NCBI GenBank assembly: GCA_030063045.1
Contig: JAQSEB010000037.1
Coordinates: forward strand, 744,001-808,000
Origin: Pratylenchus scribneri
Taxonomy: Eukaryota; Nematoda; Chromadorea; Rhabditida; Pratylenchidae
Reading direction: 5' to 3'
Length of the DNA stretch: 64,000 nt
Shown: positions 1-9,672 of the stretch, in pieces
How positions within the stretch are numbered: position 1 is the stretch's first letter
Layout of the letters: every line of letters starts with the position of its first letter
Translations under genes and position numbers: made by a program
The notes under the pieces: generated by a model
What the model was told of the DNA's origin: nothing
Seen by the model: the letters and a program-made list of their open reading frames with translations, nothing else
Database searches by the model: none

Positions 1-598
1 AAATTAATCAAGAACAATGCTTAAAAGTCAATTTCAAGAAAATTTTTTAAAATTCATAGAAAATTCTTAAAATTTTTGAAAGTAAAAATCTCCTTCAAAC
101 ATATATCTTTTTATTATTTTATATTATTAGACTATGGATATGTTGTAATTCTTCTAATTAAAAAGCGCTAAATTAATCAAGAACAATGCTTAAAAGTCAA
201 TTTCTAGAAAATTTTTTAAAATTCATAGAAAATTCTAAAAATTTTAGAAAGTAAAAATCTCCTTCATATATCTTTTTATTATTTTATATTATTAGACTAT
301 GGATATGTTGTAATTTCATCTAATTAAAAAGCACTAAATTAATTAGCTATTATGCATACTAGTCAATTTCTTGAAAATTTTTAAAAAATCATAGAAAATT
401 CTAAAAATTTTAGAAAGTAAAAATCTCTTTCAAACATATAACTTTTTATTATTTTATATTATTAGACTATGGATATGTTGTAATTTCATCTAATTAAAAA
501 GCACTAAATTAATCAAGAACAATGCTTACTAGTCAATTTCTAGAAAATTTTTAAAAATTCATAGAAAATTCTAAAAATTTTAGAAAGTAAAAATCTCC
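1..598. repeat. Tandem repeat, ~166-170 bp unit, 3.5 copies
   Basis: Copies start near 1, 170, 336 and 506, each opening with AAATTAATCAAGAACAATGC or a close variant and containing ATTAGACTATGGATATGTTG. The last copy is cut short and runs straight into the 28-bp array. The window starts inside the array, so its true length is unknown. No coding capacity. Confidence 0.9.
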
Positions 599-600
599 TA

Positions 601-1022
601 AACTTAGTCAACCAGGCGGAATTATTAAAACTTAGTCAAACAGGCGGAATTATTAAAACTTAGTCAAACAGGCGGAATTATTAAAACTTAGTCAAACAGG
701 CGGAATTATTAAAACTTAGTCAAACAGGCGGAATTATTAAAACTTAGTCAACCAGGCGGAATTATTAAAACTTAGTCAAACAGGCGGAATTATTAAAACT
801 TAGTCAAACAGGCGGAATTATTAAAACTTAGTCAACCAGGCGGAATTATTAAAACTTAGTCAACCAGGCGGAATTATTAAAACTTAGTCAAACAGGCGGA
901 ATTATTAAAACTTAGTCAAACAGGCGGAATTATTAAAACTTAGTCAAACAGGCGGAATTATTAAAACTTAGTCAAACAGGCGGAATTATTAAAACTTAGT
1001 CAACAAGGCGGAATTAAATAGG
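601..1022. repeat. 28-bp minisatellite, about 15 copies
   Basis: The unit is CTTAGTCAAACAGGCGGAAT followed by TATTAAAA. Copies are nearly identical; the main variation is AAAC versus AACC before AGGCGG. The octamer GGCGGAAT also occurs, on the other strand, in the array at 7.6-8.4 kb. Confidence 0.95.
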
Positions 1023-1652
1023 TTGAATTAATATAGGCGAAAACGTATAATGTAAAACAGCTTGAATTAATTTAATCAAAAATAATAGGCACTAATAATT
1101 CTTTTAAAAAGACAGAATTATTCTGAGAAGTATATGCAAATTTTGTTATATTTAATTCTCTTAGTTTTTTCCATTGTTATTCTTGTTGGGTATTAAAATG
1201 GATATTAAAGTCACTAAAACCACGATTTGAAATAATTGCCCAAAATGGAAGGAAATAATCCCAAACAAACAAATATGCATAAATAATTGTTTTGTCGGTG
1301 ACCTATTCACAACTAAATTGGGACGCTCCAAAACACAATGGACACAATGAAGAATGTGACCATGAATAAATGAAATGAATTGAATGAATTGCGCACTTGA
1401 TGAGTTTTTGGGAATAATAAATTGAGGGAAAAGTGGAAGCGGATTGGGAATTAAATGGAGGCAAATTGAAGGATGCTGGGATATTCAATTAATTTATGTC
1501 ATTTTGATCCAAATATTTAAAAAGAAATTCATTTTTATTAATTCATTTATTCATTTAATAGCACACAAATATTTGATATTTGAAAATTCATAGAAATTTT
1601 TTGATTAATTATTTGGGATTAATAGTTTTCGGCATTTCATTGTGTTTCCATT
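1023..1652. other. Intergenic, no gene seen
   Basis: AT-rich sequence downstream of the LIM gene. A 61-codon open frame on the minus strand at 1303-1488 is low-complexity and has no recognisable domain or splice context. Confidence 0.6.
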
Positions 1653-2692
1653 TCATTTCCTTGGACCGCAACGTTGTTGAAATCCCCTTTGCTGAATCAT
1701 TTGCTCCTTTTCGGGTGGCGGAAGCAATCTACAAAAATTATTTAATATAATATATTTTAAAATAAAATTAAAAATAAAATTATTAGGTAAAATACTTTAA
1801 AAATAAAATTTAAATAATATATTGTATTCAACAATGGGGTTGGGAAGGGAGGTATAATTGAATTTTTAAGAAATAATGAATCTAACAAATAAAGGAATTG
1901 AATATTATAGCTTATGCCAAAAATGATTATCTTAAAAAAATAGGTACTAATGGAGATTGGCCCCTATGTGGGAAAGGATGAAGATGATGATGAAGAAGAA
2001 GAAGATGATGAAGCTTAGGTGATCTTCTTAATCATCTTTCTTAATCATCCTCTTCATCATCCTCATCATTATCTTCCTCATCATCTTCTTCTTCTTCATC
2101 ATCATCTTCATCCTTTCCCATATAGGGGCCAATCTCCATTTGTACCAAAAAATATTTTTAATATAAATTAATTCTTAATTTTTCGTTCATTGATCTAATT
2201 TTTAAAATAATTATGGTTCTAAATTTGGTCTTAATACAAATTAATTTTTTTCTACCATCGTATGAAATTAAAAATAGAAATTTTGAGATAAATATTAATT
2301 AAAAAATAAGCCCTAAATTAACACCCACAAATGTTCGCGGCACAGCCAAATTGGCCCATAGCGGCAGAGGCCATTGTCCAGTCCGCATGAGCCATGCTCC
2401 AGGGAAAGGTCACAAATTGCGCATTTATAGCAGGATTTGTGGACTGAAAATATTTTTTAAAATTTTTTATTAATTGTTTTTGAAAATTTTATTATTAATT
2501 TATTTTTAGAAATATTTTTAAAATATTTTTGAAAACATTTATTTTTAAATTATTTTTACTTGTTTTCCGGTCCTTGACAACTTTCTCGCCCAGCGGAATT
2601 TCTTGCTCGCATCGTTCGCATTTTGGCCCCTTGAAAATGTCGAATGGCTTCTCGTAGCTCATTCCGAATGGTTGCACAAAATTGGTGGCCAT
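1653..2692 (-). CDS. Small single-LIM-domain protein (3 exons)
   Basis: Model: exons 2560-2692, 2329-2443 and 1653-1728, 107 residues, frame kept at both introns. The LIM pattern is complete. First finger: C25-x2-C28-x17-H46-x2-C49. Second finger: C52-x2-C55, then C79-x2-H82 after a slightly long 23-residue spacing. The first intron splits the domain just before His46. LIM domains bind two zinc ions and mediate protein-protein contacts. The N-terminus (residues 1-24) is short and without a signal peptide, and the C-terminus after the LIM is basic and Gln-rich, so this looks like a small LIM-only adaptor in cytoplasm or nucleus. If the second intron were not removed, the protein would stop a few codons after the LIM (TAG at 2313). 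The second intron (600 bp) carries the foldback at 1943-2146. Partners and precise function cannot be read from sequence. Confidence 0.75.
1943..2146. mobile_element. Foldback (MITE-like) element in LIM intron, 8-bp target duplication
   Basis: Left arm begins GGTACTAATGGAGATTGGCC and right arm is its near-perfect reverse complement ending in GGTACC-compatible GTACC. The arms continue into GAT/GAA trinucleotide runs. Both sides are flanked by AAAAAATA (1935-1942 and 2147-2154), an exact 8-bp duplication. Length 204 bp, no coding capacity. Eight-base duplications are typical of hAT-superfamily insertion; low-complexity flanks weaken that reading. Confidence 0.75.
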
Positions 2693-2699
2693 TTTAATT

Positions 2700-4121
2700 T
2701 GTGAATGGAATTAAATTTATCTGATAAATTAAATATTTTTAGAAAAATTGGTAAAATGGATTAAAATAAATTTTATTCTTTCACCAAAAAATATCCACAA
2801 ATTATTACTTCCTACTTTTAGCTAATTTAAAATTTTTAATTATTTTTGAATTTATTATCATCGAAAAAGAATAATTTAATAGGTATGAAAATATTTTAAT
2901 TTGGATTGAATTTCTTTTATTTTAATTAAAAAATATTAATTCCATTGGATGAGATGTATAAATGTAAAATGAGGCATAGCCTAGAGGGAATTCTGTTGAT
3001 TAAATATAATTTTTTGGGACTTTAGCCTTACTAATTAAAGAAAATATTTTTCTCTTTTGGGCTTTAAAGAAAATATTTTCAATTTTCATCTTTGAATGAG
3101 GACAAAGAATGTGCCCGGGGGCGAAATAATTAAATAGTCCACCAAAAAGAGAAAGGAATTTTCCCTTCCTCTTCCATTTTTATTTTTGGTTCCCATTTGA
3201 CAGGTCAAAATGAATAATGAATGGGATGAAATTAGGACAAAAATTAAAGCCGGGGCACAGCTGTTCCTGATCAACCATGGGAAATGGAATTTGAGCATTT
3301 GTTTGGCTGCTCTCAAATCAGGCAATCGTCCTCAAACTTCAATCTTTGACTTCCGGATTGGAGGGGTCGAATCCGTTTGAAATTAAAGTCATGGGATCGA
3401 CTAAAATCTAAATGATTCAATGGATAAATGGAATGATCGATTGCACTTTTTGATATAATTAATGTGTCATGAGAATTATAATGAATATTTAAAAATGGAA
3501 AGTAGGGACAGCATCAATGTCTGAAAATTGAAATTTCGTAGGGTAAAAAATTTTTCAAAAATCGAAAATTGACATTTCGATCCCAAAAATAACAGTAATA
3601 TCGGACCGAAACGAAATAAATTGATAATCGACGGGTAAGAAAGTAGCTTCAAGGAAAAAATCACTAGAAATTTTTTATTATTAATAGATTTAAATTTATT
3701 TTTAAGCCTAAATGGAAAATTGCTTTCAAAAATATTTATTTTTATATAGAAAATATTCCTTTTTATTTTTATTTTAATTTCATTTTTTATCTTTTAAATT
3801 CCTTCAAATTTTAAAATTGTCTTACATTTAAAATAGATACTAATCCAGTTAAAAGTTAATTTCATAAAATTTTCCAGAATTTTTAATTCATAAATAAGTT
3901 TTTTGCTGAGTTTTTTTAAATTGTATTTTTCGGAAAAATGTATTTTAGAAAATTTTGTTTTCAAAATTTTAATAAAAATCAAAAAATTTTTATTTAAATT
4001 GGATGAAATTTTTGATCAATTTAAATTATTTTAACAAATTATTTTTCGATTAACATATTTTTAAATTTAACAAATTTTAATTTCCGATTAAACAATTATC
4101 CAATCCATCAATTTTTATACT
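2700..4121. other. Intergenic, no supported gene
   Basis: Upstream of the LIM gene and downstream of the SKP1/F-box gene. Minus-strand open frames at 3086-3325, 3476-3664 and 3794-3982 are Phe/Leu/Ile/Lys-rich as expected of AT-rich noise and show no motif. Confidence 0.55.
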
Positions 4122-7095
4122 TTATAGGCGCTGAACCCATTCTTCATTGATGTCTTCTTCGGAATTCGCAAATATTTTCCTCAATTCTTTCATCCCATTT
4201 GCCTCCATTTCCTCTAAAATTTGTTGTCGCTGTTCTAATAAATGAAGGATGCCTTGCTTATAACAATTCATGGAAGTCATGTCCTTATAGCGTTTTGCAT
4301 TTAGTAGCAATATTCGTTGAAATTCCTTTTCGACTATGAGCAATTTGTCCATGTGTTCAATGGACCGCAACAAAGTGGACTAAAAAAATTCAAATTTGGA
4401 AAAATCAAATTAAAAAATTGAAAATTTTAGATTAAATTATTCGAAAATAGGAAAAGAGAAATCCAAAACTGTGGCGGCCAAAACTAGGCTATTTATAAAG
4501 TTTATTATATTTCGATTAAGTGTGCTTTTCCTTTATAAAAAAGAACCCTTTTTTAATTTTATTTTTTTATGTAGTTTTCCTTACATTTATAAGTTTCTTT
4601 TTGTTATTCTCTATCAAAAGTTTATCAATTTGGTCATCAGCAGGAATTGGCTCCGCATTAATCGAATTAATTGCGTTTTCAATGAAATTCAGCGTGTTTA
4701 ACATTTCCATTCGCAATGATCGATGTGCCAACAAATTTGATGTTTTCCATTGAACAGAGGGCAGGCCATGTTGCAAAGATGGAATATATGCTCCAGATTT
4801 TCCATAATACCACTTGGGATTTTTTTCAATAATAAATTTATTGAGGGTGTCCTAAAAAAATTATTTTATTAATAAATAATTTTAATCAAATTAATAAAAT
4901 TTTATCAAAAAATCTTTTTTTTTTTAAATTTTTACAGAATTGAATAAATCTCAAAAATATCGAAAAATATTGTTTTTGTCATTTGACTTAAATTAGTAGA
5001 ATTATTTTTAAAACTTGCTATCCATTTTGGCCAATTTTTTCTGACTCGATCGGCCAAATAACTGTAAGCATTTCGATTCAATGGAAGCAACCAACGTTGA
5101 TCAGAGAGAGATAATTTGGCAAAAATTGGATGCATCAATTCCGGAGGAAGAGGATTTTTTAATTTTAAAATAGTTTTAATTCCTTTCCAAATGTTTGGTA
5201 GTTTTTCCTAATAAAATAAATAAATTAAATAAATTGAGTGAACAATTTTCGAAGTACTTTTTTGAAGGGGAGATCAAATTCCCGATAAATTGCTGCCTTT
5301 TCCTCCGAAGTCAAATCCTTAAATTTGAAAATTATTATTTTTACTTATTTAAAAAATGCTAACATCAATAAGGCATAAGTTTTCTCGGACTTGTTCCAAA
5401 TTGTTTACTTGAATAACAAAAAAGGCAAATTCTTGAACACCTATGAATTAAAAAATAATTAATATTTTATAAATAGCAATTTTTGGGGAGAAATATTTAA
5501 AATTTCGAATAAAAAAATGAAAATGCCGAATAAAATTTTAAAAAGGTTTTATCCGTTAAATGGTTGGTCTTAGACCCCCAAATCATATACCTAATCGATA
5601 GATCTTGTCGAGGCATATCGTTTGATAATATGTTTTAGTTCTTGGCTTTAACCAATGTTAAATAATTTTGAACCGAAAACACGAAAAAGATTCAAACGGT
5701 TTAACGTTTAACATCTTTAATTTAAGGCCAAATCTAGGCAAATTATATTCATTCGATGCGTCTTAATAAGATCTATTGATTTTTGATTGGATATAGGATT
5801 TGGGGTCTAATACCGGTTTATGATTGATTTATTAGAAGAAAAAAATATTTTTGATGCTAAAAAAAATATTACTATTTTATAGGTTTATATTCTTAAAGTA
5901 AATTATAAATATTGGATGAATGGTGAATTTCATAAAAATGCATATACATATAACATATGGAGTTATTTCCCATGACCATAACTAACAATAATGGTATAAA
6001 GATGGTAGATCGAGAAAATTTGCAGCCAAATACAGCTCTTTGACCTCCTCCAAATCCATATGAATCAGTCCGTTGCCAAAACCAAATTGGCGTTCCCATT
6101 TATCCGGTTTGAACCAAATTTGCTGTTAAATAATTTAAAAATAATTTCAAATATTTATTTACAAATCCGGACCTGTCCAGTTTCTTTTCCAAATTTAAGT
6201 TCAAATTCGGGTTGCCCATGTCTGTGTCGCATCCAGTTCACAATTTGACGCAAGCATTTGGCAGATATGGTTGGCAAATTGAAGACAAAAGGCGAATCCT
6301 TATCCATGTTGTTTTGTTCCTTGTCCGCAATTTCATCTTCTTGTCCCAAATTTGTCCACATATCCGCAAATACCTGAGATTGCATCATCAGACACCAGGG
6401 AACCTGAAAAAAGCAATCAAATTTAAGTTTTAAAATTTAAATTTTAACCTCAAAGATCTTTTCCTCCTTTGTACGGCATTGAACTTTTCGCTTCAGTTGG
6501 ACTTCTGTGAATTTGGTATTCTCAGCTGAAAGTGATGAATTTTCAATTTAAATAAAAAATTTTAAACGTTTAAATTGACCTTTTCCTTCGCCATTTTCCA
6601 AAACGAGTGGCAATGATTCGATGGCATTGTTTTCTTCAACAGAAACTGGAACATTTCGGCCTTTCTTGAACATCTGTTTTTGTTGAAGTGTTTGAAAAAA
6701 TGATTCAATTTGTTTTTGGTATAGATAATTTTCCTCCGGCTTCTGCTGAAGGCTATCGACAAAATTTGGAATTTGACGTCGATTTGAAGACTGATGAGAA
6801 GTATTGGATGGATTTTGGGGCATAAAATTGAATTTGCCGGGATAGGGTTGCATTAGCATCGTTTGCTGTTGAGATAGCCGTTGATAGGAATGCATCACTT
6901 TAAATAATTAAAACTGTTAAATAAAAATTTAAAAAAATAGAAATGACTATTCGTTCCAAATTCCATTTGATTTGGAAGATTGGCAACAGACGAATTCTTT
7001 GGCTGCCTTTCCGCATCAATTCTTCTTTTTACACCTGCTTTCTTATTAGGAGCAATAAGATTTTCTCGTTTCCTTGATCCATTTCGTAGTTGCAT
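4122..7095 (-). CDS. SKP1-like domain joined to F-box-like segment (about 10 exons)
   Basis: Exons, 5' to 3' on the minus strand: 6948-7095, 6580-6897, 6449-6525, 6173-6403, 5987-6122, 5364-5440, 5258-5317, 5046(or 4932)-5207, 4585-4851, 4122-4379. Residues 1-155 are a basic, Gln-rich low-complexity extension. Residues ~160-350 follow the SKP1 layout: KVQCRTKEEKIFEVP, then FNLPTISAKCLRQIVNWMRH, then LEEVKELYLAANFLDLPSLY, then LTSEEKAAIYREF; these match the POZ fold and C-terminal helices through which SKP1 holds F-boxes. The next exon, with no initiator of its own and joined in phase 0, encodes NPLPPELMHPIFAKLSLSDQ, an F-box-like motif. All introns from exon 1 to exon 8 keep phase. The link from exon 8 to exon 9 is uncertain: only the weak donor CGA|GTCAGA at 5045 keeps frame; otherwise the frame stops at 4932. 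The role would be in SCF-type ubiquitin ligase biology, if functional. Two fused genes or a mis-joined model are the alternatives. Confidence 0.7.
5480..5880. mobile_element. Inverted-repeat element, GACGCGTC-core family (copy A, diverged)
   Basis: Lies in the SKP1/F-box gene intron 5441-5986. The left half has GGTCTTAGACCCCCAAATC and the right half GGATTTGGGGTCTAATACC, with inner arms TCGATAGATCTTGTCGAGGC and CATTCGATGCGTCTTAATAA. The outer right edge (TTTTTGATGCTAAAAAAAAT) matches the copy at 43.9-44.3 kb. Boundaries are approximate. Confidence 0.6.
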
Positions 7096-7589
7096 TTTCG
7101 TCAAATTGATAATTATTATTATAAATTTAAAAAAATTGTTACTGGATTGTAAAATTGAATTATAGAAAATGACATTGAATGGGTATTGGAAATTTTCTAC
7201 TGCCCATTGTAATTTTAAATAAGGGCAAAAATTAGGAAAAATTTTGTGAATTATGATTGACAAATGAATGAAATAATTTTAAATTTATGATCCTGCATTC
7301 TGCATGATGGCATTTCTCAACATTCACAGAGTAGAATAATTCCAATCTGCTTTGGTGATTTTAGGGGTTAGGGCTGCAATCTTTGGGAATGTGAAATTGA
7401 ATGATGAATATCTGAAAAATCGAAAATGTAAGAAATTTGCTCAAAGCAAATATTAATGAATTTGCTTGAAGCAAATAAGAGGTTTTTATAAAAGCGATGT
7501 GATTGATGAATTTTTATAAATTATCTAAGAATGGATGAAATTTCCGTATGGCATTTTAAAGTCAGAAGCCATAAATTTTTATTCAGTTT

Positions 7590-8370
7590 TTGTGAAAATA
7601 CATTTTTATTCCGCCTACTAAAAACACATTTTAATTCAGCCTCTGTTGAAAACACATTTTTATTCCGCCTACTAAAAATACATTTTAATTCAGCCTCTGT
7701 TGAAAACACATTTTTATTCCGCCTAATAAAAATACATTTTAATTCCGCCTACTAAAACACATTTAATTCCGCCTACTAAAAATACATTTTAATTCAGCCT
7801 CTGTTGAAAACACATTTTTATTCCGCCTAATCTAAATACATTTTAATTCAGCCTCTGGTGAAAACACATTTTAATTCAGCCTCTGATGAAAACACATTTT
7901 TATTCCGCCTACTAAAAAACACATTTTTATTCCGCCTACTAAAAAAAACACATTTTTATTCCGCCTACTAAAAACACATTTTAATTCAGCCTCTGGTGAA
8001 AACACATTTTTATTTCGCCTACTAAAAACACATTTTTATTCCGCCTACTAAAAACACATTTTTATTCCGCCTACTAAAAAAAAACACATTTTTATTCCGC
8101 CTACTAAAAACACATTTTAATCCAGCCTCTGGTGAAAACACATTTTTATTCCGCCTACTAAAAAAACACATTTATATTCCGCCTATTAAAAACACATTTT
8201 TATTCCGCCTACTAAAAAAAACACATTTTTATTCCGCCTACTAAAAACACATTTTAATCCAGCCTCTGGTGAAAACACATTTTTATTCCGCTTTCTAAAA
8301 ACACATTTTTATTCCGCCTATTAAAAACACATTTTTATTCCGCTTTCTAAAAACATATTTTAATTCAGCA
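7590..8370. repeat. ~26-28 bp minisatellite upstream of SKP1/F-box gene
   Basis: About 28 copies of two alternating unit types: ATTCCGCCTACTAAAAACAC + ATTTTT and ATTCAGCCTCTG(T/G)TGAAAAC + ACATTTTA. It begins about 430 bp upstream of the start codon at 7095, so it may lie in or next to the promoter. Open frames through it on either strand arise from the repeat and are not genes. Confidence 0.9.
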
Positions 8371-8460
8371 TCTGGTATCAATTGAAAGGGAATAGGAGCA
8401 ATAATAAAAATTGCAATTTTATTTTAAATTTCGAATTGATATCATTTTTTCATCAGGGGG

Positions 8461-8790
8461 TTAATCCGTTCTTTCCATCGAAGGTTCCTTCCAACCAAAT
8501 CAGCCGCAATTGCAACCTTCCTCGTCAAATTTGTCTGACCGATTGATGCCGCAAACAGCAGCCGGTGGTGAACTTGGAACAGATCGACCAGCTGCTTAAA
8601 ATAAAAAAAAATTAATTAAATTGGAATAAAAAAATAAATAATTCAAATTTGGATTAAAATTAATAAAAAAATTTGATTAAAATTAAATAAATAAAAATAA
8701 TTTAAATTGGATTAAAATAATTTAATTACCTTCATTACCAACAGTACTGCCAATTTCACCGAAGTCGACGACATCCAAAGTGCCTTTCAT
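8461..8790 (-). CDS. Possible small two-exon gene or 3' end of a gene
   Basis: Two minus-strand segments join in frame: about 8728-8790 (reading MKGTLDVVDFGEIGSTVGNE) and about 8500-8597 (reading AAGRSVPSSPPAAVCGINRS then ending GCNCG and stop). Donor GAAG|GTAATT and acceptor TTTTAAG|CAG are plausible. A further segment at about 8847-8967 is open but does not connect in frame. Composition looks coding rather than AT-rich noise, but there is no recognised family. It could be a small gene, a relic, or the tail of a gene whose 5' part I could not place. Confidence 0.3.
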
Positions 8791-8799
8791 TTTAGATGC

Positions 8800-9672
8800 T
8801 CCTAAATTCAAAAATTTATTAAATTGTTGGAATTTCCACTTATCAAAAATTCCCACCTTCATTTGGCTTTGCGGCATTGATTGGATGGATCCATTTTTGT
8901 TGTCTTTCGCACTTTTGATAAAATTCGGGGAAATTTGGTTAAAGGAATTTTGTTTAAGGATTTTCTGAGGGAAAAAATATAAATTTAGAAAACAATTTTA
9001 ATTTCTATGAATGCAATTCTCATTTAGTAAATGAAGATTAAAATCATTGGAATTTTAAAATTGGAAAATTTAATAATGTCTTCTTGGAATTTAGGACCAA
9101 AATTATAGAATAAATATTTAAAAAAATTTAATATTAAGTTAAAAATAACAATGAAATCTGAATTTGAACGACAATTTTGCCCACTTTTATAGGCCAAAAC
9201 CCATGGAAGAAAACCGAATGAAATTTGTTTGTGCCTTTTCATCATTTTCTCTATTTTGTTCCCTAAAATTCCCCTTCTAGTTTGTGAGATATTTTCTAGG
9301 CCAAATGGACGGCTTTTGTTTTTGTTAACCCAAAAAAAATATTCAAATACTTTCTATTTTCTATTTTTTTCACATTTTATTGTGAACAAATGGATGACGA
9401 ATTTTAATTTACTTTTACAAATAAAATTCTGACATCTTTATTCTTCCAATTTCACCAAATAAAAACAATTTATTCTACATTTTTCTTTGTTATTGCCAAT
9501 CCTTTTTATCCGATTTAGAAATGTGTTCAATTTGTTGGAAACATTGAAAATATGATTCATAAAAAAAGAATAAATAAATAAAAATTAAAAAATGATTTAA
9601 AATTAAAATTTAAAATGTTAATAAGAAAAATTTTAAATGCAAAAATAAATTTAATAATAAAAATAATTCGAA
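8800..9672. other. Intergenic/unassigned
   Basis: AT-rich. Apart from the open segment at about 8847-8967 mentioned with the 8.5-8.8 kb entry, nothing coding is convincing. The open frames at 9024-9245 (-) and 9229-9432 (+) overlap and show no motif. Confidence 0.5.

Noticed and set aside
601..1022. Possible CRISPR-like array, given 28-bp repeats.
   Set aside because: There are no spacers; units are directly adjacent, and the surroundings are eukaryotic.
7521..7755. Frames with repeated FNSASVENTFLFRLLK or FSTEAELKC.
   Set aside because: They arise from the 26-28 bp minisatellite.
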